This document shows positions 1 to 5,539 of a stretch of DNA of 7,809 bases, piece by piece (position 1 is the first letter of the stretch; every line of letters begins with the position of its first letter). The stretch is from assembly GCA_030613745.1 (NCBI GenBank), contig JAUWLK010000122.1:1-7809 (forward strand), read 5' to 3'. The position numbers and the translations under genes were made by a program. Origin of the DNA: Flavobacteriaceae bacterium (GTDB lineage Bacteria; Bacteroidota; Bacteroidia; Flavobacteriales; Flavobacteriaceae). The notes beneath the pieces are model-generated. The model saw nothing but the letters and a program-made list of their open reading frames with translations. It made no database searches and was not told the DNA's origin.

Positions 1-93
1 TTTGAACCATCTCTTTTTGGACAGGTAAACCCAATATCGAATGAGATTTTTAGCACTCGTTCTCGAAAAGTTAATTTGATAAAAGAAGAGTAG
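1..93 (+). CDS. C-terminal end of an unidentified protein (5' part outside window)
   Basis: Frame 1 is open from the first base and ends at the TAG at 91-93, giving 30 residues that begin FEPSLFGQVNPISN and end in a basic-acidic tail, RKVNLIKEE. The mixed composition (Pro, Gly, Gln, Arg and Ser as well as Lys and Asn) looks more like real protein than AT-rich noise. It lies on the same strand as, and 93 bp upstream of, the Gre-like gene, so the two could be neighbours in one direction. I do not recognise the family from this fragment. It could also be a chance open stretch, since 30 codons is short. Confidence 0.4.
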   Translation, partial: FEPSLFGQVNPISNEIFSTRSRKVNLIKEE

Positions 94-107
94 TCTAAGT
101 ATCTTTT
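75..107 (+). promoter_or_regulatory. Candidate Bacteroidota-type promoter for the Gre-like gene
   Basis: TTTG at 75-78 and TATCTTTT at 100-107 are separated by 21 bp. This resembles the known Bacteroidota sigma-A pattern of a -33 TTG box and a -7 TAnnTTTG box, with one mismatch in the last base of the -7 box. A transcript starting near 112 would have a leader of about 75 nt. The -33 box would lie inside the end of the upstream reading frame. Such matches arise easily in AT-rich DNA. Confidence 0.28.
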
Positions 108-128
108 TCCTGTATAATTAATCATAAG

Positions 129-145
129 ATTTTGTAAAACAAAAT
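129..145. repeat. Small AT-rich inverted repeat upstream of the Gre-like gene
   Basis: ATTTTGT at 129-135 and ACAAAAT at 139-145 are exact reverse complements around a 3-nt AAA loop. The hairpin lies 41 bp before the ATG at 187, in the leader of the Gre-like gene. It has only one G-C pair and no following T-tract on the plus strand, so it is a poor terminator. It could be a weak operator or leader structure, or chance in AT-rich sequence. Confidence 0.25.
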
Positions 146-186
146 TATTAAAATAATATAGATTAGGTTATTTTTACGCATAGAAT

Positions 187-648
187 ATGAAAGATAAAAT
201 ACATCTTAAAAAAGAACTTTTAAAGGCTTGTTTGTTATTTGTTGAAAACAGAAGCCTTACCATATCAGCAATAATCAAATCTGCTCAAAACGCATTACAA
301 TCTGAAACTAAAAGTTCGGCTGGTGATAAGCACGAAACAGGTAGAGCTATGATACAATTGGAAATGGAAAAGGCATCACTACAATTAGTTTCAATAAACC
401 AAATGAATGAAACTTTAAATAAAATAAATTTTCAATCAAAAGATCATACAGCAAAACTTGGGAGTTTGATAATAACTTCTATTGGAAATTATTTTTTGTC
501 AATTAGTGCAGGTGAAATCAATATAAAGAATAAAATATTTTTTGCGGTATCATTTTCTTCTCCAATTGGAAAAGTATTATTAGGTACAAAGCAGGGTGAT
601 AAATTATTATTTAATGGAAATCAAATCAAAATTTTAGAAGTTTTATAG
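187..648 (+). CDS. GreA/GreB-like C-terminal domain protein (possible RNA polymerase secondary-channel factor)
   Basis: This 153-residue protein has the two-part layout of Gre factors. Residues 1-77 are mostly helical and charged, as for a coiled coil. Residues 90-153 look like the FKBP-like GreA/GreB C-terminal domain, with the signature SSPIGKVLLGTKQGDKLLFNG spanning about 124-144. The segment SSAGDKHETGRAM (43-55) is a strongly conserved hallmark of this flavobacterial family as I recall it. Within it, GDKHE (Asp47, Glu50) has the same spacing as the acidic tip pair of E. coli GreA (GDLKE, Asp41 and Glu44), which coordinates catalytic Mg in RNA polymerase during transcript cleavage. A Gre-like role is therefore an inference with motif support, not proven. 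Homologues are often labelled 3-oxoacyl-ACP synthase, but there is no thiolase fold, no active-site Cys and far too little length for that. No signal peptide is visible, so it should be cytoplasmic. The ATG at 187 follows an AT-rich leader. Confidence 0.8.
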   Translation: MKDKIHLKKELLKACLLFVENRSLTISAIIKSAQNALQSETKSSAGDKHETGRAMIQLEMEKASLQLVSINQMNETLNKINFQSKDHTAKLGSLIITSIGNYFLSISAGEINIKNKIFFAVSFSSPIGKVLLGTKQGDKLLFNGNQIKILEVL

Positions 649-669
649 TCTTGTGATAGTCTAAAATCA

Positions 670-692
670 GCGAGTGACTATAAGTCACCCGC
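670..692. terminator. Hairpin between convergent genes, probable shared terminator
   Basis: GCGAGTGACT at 670-679 pairs with AGTCACCCGC at 683-692 around a 3-nt ATA loop, with a single A/C mismatch in a 10-bp stem. It lies between the stop of the Gre-like gene (648) and the stop of the prolyl oligopeptidase gene (703), where a bidirectional terminator is expected. The flanks are T-rich but lack a clean T-tract on either strand, so efficiency is uncertain. ATAGTC copies at 645-650 and 656-661 could pair alternatively with GACTAT at 676-681. Confidence 0.5.
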
Positions 693-702
693 CGAATTAA
701 AT

Positions 703-2841
703 TTAATTTTTAATTTCTAATTGAAGTTCTTTATATCCCATATTGTATAGCGTAAAGCTAAAAATATCAGCATATTGTTCAATGGTTTTAGAAACAGGAG
801 TTCCGGCACCATGACCAGCTTTGGTTTCAATACGAATTAAAACAGGATTATTACCGTTTTGTTTTTCTTGTAATTCGGCAGCGAATTTAAATGAATGAGC
901 TGGCACAACTCTGTCGTCATGGTCACCAGTTGTAATTAATGTTGCAGGATATTTTATTCCTTTGTTAACATTATGTACAGGCGAATAAGCTTTTAAGTAA
1001 TCAAACATTTCTTTGCTTTGTTCAGATGTTCCATAATCATAAGCCCATCCTGCACCAGCAGTAAAAGTATGGTATCTCAACATATCTAATACACCAACAG
1101 CTGGAAGTGCAACCTTCATTAAATCAGGTCGTTGAGTCATAACAGCACCTACCAACAAACCTCCGTTTGATCCACCACGAATAGCCAAATAATCACTTGA
1201 TGTATAGTTGTTTTTGATAAGGTATTCCGCAGCAGCGATAAAATCATCAAATACATTCTGCTTTTTTTGTTGCGTTCCAGCATCATGCCAAGCTTTACCG
1301 TATTCTCCACCACCACGAAGGTTTGGTACTGCATAAATTCCACCTTGTTCTAGCCAAATAGCATTTGTGATACTAAAACGCGGAGTTAAACTAATATTAA
1401 AACCGCCATAGCCATACAGAATAGTTGGAGTTTTTCCATTTCGTTCAGTACCTTTTTTGTAGGTAATTATCATTGGTATTTTTGTGCCATCTTTTGAAGT
1501 GTAAAATATTTGTTCAGAAATATAATCTTCAGAATTGAAATTGATTTTTGGTTTTTTATAAATAGTAGAATTACCTTTTTCAGGATCAAATTTATAAATA
1601 GTTGATGGCGTTGTGTAATTTGTAAATGAGAAATACAAATCTTTAATTTCTTTTTTACCACTAAATCCACTTACGCTTCCTATACCCGGAAGTTCTATTT
1701 CTCTAACTAAATTACCTTTTTTGTCATATTGTTTTACTTGAGAAACGGCATCTTTCATGTATTCTGCAAAAAAGTAACCAGCTCCTGTAGAGATATTTAA
1801 AACATTTTTAGTTTCAGGAATAAAATCTGCCCAATTATTAGGTGAAGTGTGATTAATATTAGCTCTAACAACTCTTGTATTTGGTGCATTTAGATTTGTT
1901 GAAATAAACAAATTATTATCATAACTATCAATTACATAATTATCGGTTTCAAAATTATCAACAATCGTAATAAGCTTGCTGTTTGGTTTTGATAGATCTT
2001 TAAAATACAGTTCATTACCAGAAGTTGAAATTGCCGCAGTGATAATTAAAAACCTCTGATCTTCGGTAACATAACCACCAATATATCTACGTTTTTTATT
2101 TAAACCAAAAATGATCTTATCTTCATTTTGCTCAGTTCCTAATTTGTGGTAATACAATTTGTGTTGATCGGTTTTGGCTGAAAGTTCACTTCCTTTAGGT
2201 TTGTCATAACTAGAATAAAAAAAGCCATCATTACCCATCCATGACAAACCGCTAAATTTCACATCTTTAATTGTATCACCTAATATTTTTTTAGAAATAG
2301 CTTCCATAACAATAACTTTTCTCCAATCAGAACCTCCTTCAGAAATAGCGTAAGCTACTTTACTACCGTCTTTTGTAAATGAAACAGAACCCAATGATGT
2401 AGTTCCATCTTCACTAAATGTATTTGGATCTAAAAATACTTCAGGATTTTCTTCACCTTTTTGACGATACAAAACGTTTTGATTTTGCAAGCCATCATTT
2501 TTATAAAAATAAGTGTAATCACCTCTTTTAAAAGGAGCTGAAAATTTTTCGTAGTTCCAAAGTTGCTCTAAACGTTTTTTTAATTTGTCGCGGTACGGAA
2601 TTTTATCTAAATAAGAAAAAGTAACTTGGTTTTCTGCTTTAACCCATGCTTCAGTTTCTGCTGATCTATCATCTTCTAACCAACGATACGGATCTTGTAC
2701 TTCGGTGCCGAAATAAGTATCAACTGTATTTGTTTTTTTAGTTTTTGGGTATTTCACAGTTATATTTGAATTTTGGGCATAAATTATTGATGTTGTAAAA
2801 AGAATAATAAATGCTAATTTAAAATGGGAAAATTGTTTCAT
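703..2841 (-). CDS. Prolyl oligopeptidase, S9A family, exported
   Basis: This serine peptidase cleaves after proline in short peptides. It has 712 residues, the usual family length. Residues 1-22 form a signal peptide (basic start, hydrophobic [16 protein letters not shown], likely cut after Ala22) with no lipobox Cys, so it should be periplasmic or secreted. The N-terminal region carries the family motif DPYRWLEDD (50-58). A seven-bladed propeller spans roughly 90-440, and an alpha/beta-hydrolase domain follows. The catalytic triad is visible: Ser558 in GGSNGG, Asp642 in GDHDDR, His677 in AGHGAG. Arg644 and Trp599 correspond to the porcine Arg643 and Trp595 that bind the proline substrate, and YGYGGFN (476-482) supplies the oxyanion-hole Tyr. 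All key residues are intact. The enzyme of Elizabethkingia (formerly Flavobacterium) meningosepticum is the well-known relative. The gene starts 30 bp beyond the nifU terminator, so it is probably transcribed separately. Confidence 0.96.
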   Translation of the reverse strand: MKQFSHFKLAFIILFTTSIIYAQNSNITVKYPKTKKTNTVDTYFGTEVQDPYRWLEDDRSAETEAWVKAENQVTFSYLDKIPYRDKLKKRLEQLWNYEKFSAPFKRGDYTYFYKNDGLQNQNVLYRQKGEENPEVFLDPNTFSEDGTTSLGSVSFTKDGSKVAYAISEGGSDWRKVIVMEAISKKILGDTIKDVKFSGLSWMGNDGFFYSSYDKPKGSELSAKTDQHKLYYHKLGTEQNEDKIIFGLNKKRRYIGGYVTEDQRFLIITAAISTSGNELYFKDLSKPNSKLITIVDNFETDNYVIDSYDNNLFISTNLNAPNTRVVRANINHTSPNNWADFIPETKNVLNISTGAGYFFAEYMKDAVSQVKQYDKKGNLVREIELPGIGSVSGFSGKKEIKDLYFSFTNYTTPSTIYKFDPEKGNSTIYKKPKINFNSEDYISEQIFYTSKDGTKIPMIITYKKGTERNGKTPTILYGYGGFNISLTPRFSITNAIWLEQGGIYAVPNLRGGGEYGKAWHDAGTQQKKQNVFDDFIAAAEYLIKNNYTSSDYLAIRGGSNGGLLVGAVMTQRPDLMKVALPAVGVLDMLRYHTFTAGAGWAYDYGTSEQSKEMFDYLKAYSPVHNVNKGIKYPATLITTGDHDDRVVPAHSFKFAAELQEKQNGNNPVLIRIETKAGHGAGTPVSKTIEQYADIFSFTLYNMGYKELQLEIKN

Positions 2842-2870
2842 AAGAGTTGTATTAATTTTTTTGATAAAGA

Positions 2871-2898
2871 TAAAAAAAAGACACTTTTAAAAGTGTCT
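2871..2898 (-). terminator. Intrinsic terminator of the NifU-like gene
   Basis: AGACACTTTTAAAAGTGTCT at 2879-2898 is a perfect 20-nt palindrome. It is flanked on its left by a run of A (2872-2879), which on the minus strand reads as a T-tract directly after the hairpin. It starts 28 bp past the nifU stop codon and precedes the peptidase start at 2841. The plus-strand side has no T-tract, so it should work in the leftward direction only. Confidence 0.8.
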
Positions 2899-2926
2899 AA
2901 TTTATCTAAATTTTATCTTTAAATTT

Positions 2927-3811
2927 TTAATTTAAAGCATTAACGCTTCCTATTTTACCGGGTAATAGTTGTTTTAATGTAGCTTCAATACCATTTTTTA
3001 AAGTAATTGTAGAAGAAGGGCAACCATTGCATGCTCCTTGTAAAATAACATTTACCTCTTTGGTTTCAGAATTGTATGATGAAAATTGAATATTCCCTCC
3101 ATCACCAGCTACTGCTGGTTTGATATATTCTTCTAAAATAGCAATAATTTCTTTAGAAGTTTCATCATTGGTTTGATTAAACTCTGTTTTTGAATTTATA
3201 CTTTTAGTGGATTTTTGTTTATAATTTTTGGTAACAATCCTCCTGTCACTTTGTAAATATTCTTTAATAAAATCACGAAGTTCAGTATTAATCTCAAACC
3301 AATCCGGACTATTTTTTTTGGTAATAGAGATATAATTATTGGAGATGAATATTTCTTTAACAAACGGAAATTCAAAAAGTTCTATAGCAAGCGGTACCTC
3401 TTTTGCATTTTCACGATTCAAAATTTCAATATTTTGAGAACTGAGTAATTTATTAGTAACAAACTTTTGTACATTCGGATTTGGCGTACTTTCAGCGTAA
3501 ACTTCAATTACGGTATTGTCTTTTTTTGGAATAAAAATAGATTCATTTTGTGTAATAAAAGCTTCAAAAATTTCTTTAATTTCTTCTTGTACCTCTTTCC
3601 ATTCTAGAATATCAAACTTTTCAATAGCAATAAAATTTGCTGTAATAAATACCTTCTTTACAAATGGTAAATGGAATAATTGTTGTACTAAAGTTGAATT
3701 TTCTGCATCATCAATTGAATTATATTCAAAACTGTTTTGAGTTAAGATTTTATCAAATACATATTTTATAATTGCGGTACTACTGGTATTTTCTATTGAT
3801 ACTTTTGACAT
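2927..3811 (-). CDS. NifU/Nfu-like Fe-S cluster scaffold protein with duplicated N-terminal domain
   Basis: This 294-residue cytoplasmic protein probably assembles or carries Fe-S clusters and delivers them to apo-proteins. The C-terminal NifU domain (about 216-292) has the hallmark CxxC motif GACNGCPSS, with Cys261 and Cys264 as cluster ligands, after the typical helix and AGDGGN turn (235-240). Two Nfu N-terminal-type domains precede it, at about 5-95 and 104-190. They repeat each other at a 100-residue offset: VQQLFHLPFVKKVFITANFI (42-61) against AIELFEFPFVKEIFISNNYI (142-161). The second copy keeps the family signature STPNPNVQKF (108-117), while the first has the degraded version NTSSTAIIKY (8-17). 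A polar Lys/Ser/Asn linker (about 190-215) joins the parts. No signal peptide is seen. The ATG at 3811 has no Shine-Dalgarno site, as is normal in this phylum. The gene has its own terminator and is separated from bamA-skp by a strong terminator. Confidence 0.93.
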   Translation of the reverse strand: MSKVSIENTSSTAIIKYVFDKILTQNSFEYNSIDDAENSTLVQQLFHLPFVKKVFITANFIAIEKFDILEWKEVQEEIKEIFEAFITQNESIFIPKKDNTVIEVYAESTPNPNVQKFVTNKLLSSQNIEILNRENAKEVPLAIELFEFPFVKEIFISNNYISITKKNSPDWFEINTELRDFIKEYLQSDRRIVTKNYKQKSTKSINSKTEFNQTNDETSKEIIAILEEYIKPAVAGDGGNIQFSSYNSETKEVNVILQGACNGCPSSTITLKNGIEATLKQLLPGKIGSVNALN

Positions 3812-3856
3812 ATTTAAATAATTGTTGTTTTTGCAATATTACGAAAGTTATTATTA

Positions 3857-3994
3857 ATGAAACTCTTTGCCTTTTGTGCGGTAAATGGAATTAATCCAGC
3901 TAAAAAAAATAAGGATATTAGTCAAGAATTGATTTTGGGTGAAATTGAAAGAATTGTCAATAATTATATAAAGTATGCATGTTGGTATAAATAA
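3857..3994 (+). CDS. Unassigned small ORF, 45 residues (possible small protein or gene remnant)
   Basis: An ATG at 3857 opens a 45-codon frame to TAA at 3994. The product begins MKLFAFCAVNGINPAK and ends in YIKYACWYK, with three aromatics and a Cys near the end. It lies on the plus strand in the 257-bp gap between the NifU-like gene and the second skp gene, opposite in direction to both. The bidirectional hairpin at 4021-4050 starts 26 bp after its stop and could end its transcript. The frame is closed upstream by TAA at 3815-3817, and no convincing promoter is visible. I do not recognise it. It could be a small protein, the degraded tail of a lost gene, or chance. It shares the promoter region of the NifU-like gene, which argues for caution. 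Confidence 0.3.
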   Translation: MKLFAFCAVNGINPAKKNKDISQELILGEIERIVNNYIKYACWYK

Positions 3995-4020
3995 TTTTAA
4001 GAAGTAAAAGGAGTAAGAAT

Positions 4021-4050
4021 AAAAAAATCCAGCTTTTGCTGGATTTTTTT
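4021..4050. terminator. Strong bidirectional intrinsic terminator after the bamA-skp operon
   Basis: AAAAAAATCCAGC (4021-4033) pairs perfectly with GCTGGATTTTTTT (4038-4050) around a TTTT loop. The core stem TCCAGC/GCTGGA is followed by seven T on the plus strand. The minus-strand copy is likewise followed by seven T, so it can end transcription both ways. It lies 18 bp beyond the stop of the second skp gene, which marks the end of the outer-membrane biogenesis operon. Confidence 0.9.
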
Positions 4051-4068
4051 ATCTAAAAAAAATATTTT

Positions 4069-4578
4069 TTATTGCATTCCTAATTTTACTTTTACAGCAG
4101 GCAATAAATCTTCACCTTTATCAAATACAATTAATCCTTTACCGGGAGAAGAATCAAAAACATAAATAAAACCTTTTTCTGCTGCAACATCACTAACAGC
4201 TTTTTGAGCTCTTTCTACAATTGGTTTTAATAAATCAAAACGCTTTTTTTGAATTTCTTGATCAGCAGTTTGAGCGTACTTTTGAATTTTTTGTTTTAAA
4301 CTTTCTACTTCAATTCTACGTTGTTCATTTTTAACATCGGTTTGAGTAGGTGCTTCAGCATCATATTTTTTTAATTTAGCTTGTAGAGCTGTAGCTTGTG
4401 TATTATACTCATCTGCATAAGTTTGTTGTACTTTTTTTAACTCAGTTTCCATAGCTTTAGTTGCAGGCATAGCCATTAACAATTGTTCACTATCAATATG
4501 AGCAACTTTTTGTGCTTGAACTGTATTAAATGCAGTAAAAAGTATAATTGCTGCGAATAAATTTCTAAATAATTTCAT
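4069..4578 (-). CDS. skp: Skp/OmpH periplasmic chaperone, second paralogue
   Basis: This 169-residue protein has the usual length and layout of Skp, the trimeric periplasmic chaperone that holds unfolded outer-membrane proteins on their way to BamA. Residues 1-22 are a signal peptide (MKLFRNLFAAIILFTAFNTVQA, cut before Gln23). The mature chain opens with the family strand KVAHIDSEQLLMAMP (24-38). A long helical hairpin follows (about 40-130), rich in Lys, Glu, Gln and Ala, which forms the tentacle. The end returns to the beta core with KGFIYVFDSSPGKGLIVFD (135-153) and LLPAVKVKLG. It is the last gene of the bamA-skp-skp run, 47 bp after the first skp and 18 bp before a strong terminator. The start codon sits between two copies of a 14-bp direct repeat. 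The two skp products differ strongly, so the duplication is old. Confidence 0.93.
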   Translation of the reverse strand: MKLFRNLFAAIILFTAFNTVQAQKVAHIDSEQLLMAMPATKAMETELKKVQQTYADEYNTQATALQAKLKKYDAEAPTQTDVKNEQRRIEVESLKQKIQKYAQTADQEIQKKRFDLLKPIVERAQKAVSDVAAEKGFIYVFDSSPGKGLIVFDKGEDLLPAVKVKLGMQ

Positions 4579-4593
4579 TTTTCTAAATAATTT
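4562..4593. repeat. 14-bp direct repeat, 18-bp period, spanning the second skp start codon
   Basis: TTTCTAAATAATTT occurs at 4562-4575 and again at 4580-4593. On the coding (minus) strand one copy forms the A-rich leader, then ATG, and the second copy encodes KLFR at the start of the signal peptide. The period of 18 bp is six codons, so it resembles an in-frame slippage duplication. The start codon of the second skp (4576-4578) lies exactly between the copies. Confidence 0.7.
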
Positions 4594-4625
4594 GTTAATA
4601 TTAATTTTTGTTTTTTACTCTTTAT

Positions 4626-5477
4626 TTAATTTTTGTTTTCAATTTCTTCTTCACGCTTTTTTTTACGATCCTCAATTTCTTTTAATTTAGCTGCGCGTTT
4701 TTCTTCAGCAACTTTTTTTAATGAGTCTCTTACACGAATTCTCGCTTCCTGTTGTGCTTTAATTTTTGCTTTCAAAGCCTCCCTTTTTGCAATTCGTTCA
4801 TCGTATTTTATTTGTGCTTCTGTTTTTTCAACTTCTTTAGGATCTGTTATTTCTTTAGAAGTTTCTTCATTTAAATTATCAGTATCTATATTATTTGTAA
4901 CAACTCTTGCTTTAGCTATTCTTTCTTTTTTTCTATCTGCAACAGCTTTTTTCTTTCTACCTTTTACAATACTGTTTAAAACTAAATCGCTTATATCGTA
5001 TTTGCTATTGCTGTATAATAAAATTAAATCACTTGATTTATCAAGAACAAAATCATATTTTTTTCTTTTTGCAATTTCTTGGATAGCATTATAAACCTGA
5101 TCTTGTACAGGAGTAGCTAATTGCTTTCTCAATTGAAATAAATCTCCTTTAGGACCAAAATATGCTATTTGTAATCTTTGTAATTCTTTTTCTTTTATTT
5201 GTATATCTTCTTCACGTTCATTAATCAATTCTTTTGTTAGTAATGATTTTTCATTACTTAGATCATTTTTTAGTGTTTCAATTTCATTAGATAACTCATT
5301 TAATTTTTGTTGCCATTTTTTTACTTTTACATCTAATTTTGATTGTGCTTCATTATATTCTGGGATATTTTCTAAAATATAATTCATATCAATGTATGCA
5401 ACTTTTTGTGCTTTTTGAGCAAAAGAAACAAAATTGATAAACATAATTAAAATAAATAGAACTCTTTTTGTCATCAC
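4626..5477 (-). CDS. skp: Skp/OmpH family protein with long charged C-terminal extension, first paralogue
   Basis: This 283-residue protein is an exported member of the Skp/OmpH chaperone family. The signal peptide is residues 1-20 (MMTKRVLFILIMFINFVSFA, cut before Gln21). The Skp core runs from KVAYIDMNYILENIP (25-39) through a coiled-coil hairpin (about 42-130) to the closing strands YDFVLDKSSDLILLYSNSKYD (141-161) and DLVLNSI (164-170). After residue 170 comes a tail of about 113 residues made almost entirely of Lys, Arg, Glu, Ala and Ile. It includes a Thr/Asn/Glu-rich stretch near 194-216 and is probably helical or coiled coil. Normal Skp ends near 160-170, so this tail nearly doubles it. 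The gene lies 62 bp after bamA and 47 bp before the second skp, all in one direction, which suggests co-expression. A second ATG at 5474 is also possible. The tail's role is unknown to me. Confidence 0.9.
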   Translation of the reverse strand: MMTKRVLFILIMFINFVSFAQKAQKVAYIDMNYILENIPEYNEAQSKLDVKVKKWQQKLNELSNEIETLKNDLSNEKSLLTKELINEREEDIQIKEKELQRLQIAYFGPKGDLFQLRKQLATPVQDQVYNAIQEIAKRKKYDFVLDKSSDLILLYSNSKYDISDLVLNSIVKGRKKKAVADRKKERIAKARVVTNNIDTDNLNEETSKEITDPKEVEKTEAQIKYDERIAKREALKAKIKAQQEARIRVRDSLKKVAEEKRAAKLKEIEDRKKKREEEIENKN

Positions 5478-5521
5478 TTTAATGAGTTTTTAGAAAATAT
5501 CGTGCCAAACTAAACATTTTA

Positions 5522-5529
5522 CAAATATA
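5522..5529 (-). promoter_or_regulatory. Candidate -7 box of an internal promoter for the skp pair
   Basis: In the bamA-skp gap the minus strand reads TATATTTG, an exact match to the Bacteroidota -7 consensus TAnnTTTG. Transcription starting a few bases downstream would give a leader of about 35-40 nt before the ATG at 5477. No TTG lies at the proper -33 distance, which weakens the case. If real, it would let the chaperones be made independently of bamA. Confidence 0.35.
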
Positions 5530-5539
5530 CTAAATTGAC

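Noticed and set aside
1149..1343. Minus-strand open frame of 64 codons inside the peptidase gene
   Set aside because: It lies wholly inside the catalytic domain of the prolyl oligopeptidase in another frame and has no recognisable motif; it is a shadow.
1470..1670. Minus-strand open frame of 66 codons inside the peptidase gene
   Set aside because: It overlaps coding sequence for the propeller-hydrolase junction and its Ile/Leu/Lys-rich product is typical of AT-rich frame shadows.
2865..2872. TATCTTTA on the minus strand as a -7 box for the peptidase gene
   Set aside because: One mismatch to TAnnTTTG, overlapping the T-tract of the nifU terminator, and no proper -33 box.
3516..3740. Plus-strand open frame of 74 codons opposite the NifU-like gene
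   Set aside because: It is antisense to the two duplicated N-terminal domains, whose conserved pattern shows the minus strand is the coding one.
3834..3841. TAATATTG on the minus strand as a -7 box for the NifU-like gene
   Set aside because: It misses the consensus at one position and has no TTG at the right distance upstream, so I did not call it, although a promoter must exist nearby.
4163..4465. Long Lys/Glu/Gln-rich stretch in the second Skp as a possible low-complexity artefact
   Set aside because: It is the expected coiled-coil tentacle of Skp, framed by intact beta-core sequence on both sides.
4633..5094. Plus-strand open frame of 153 codons opposite the first skp gene
   Set aside because: Its Phe/Ser/Leu-rich product is the expected antisense of a Lys/Glu-rich coiled coil and has no independent support.
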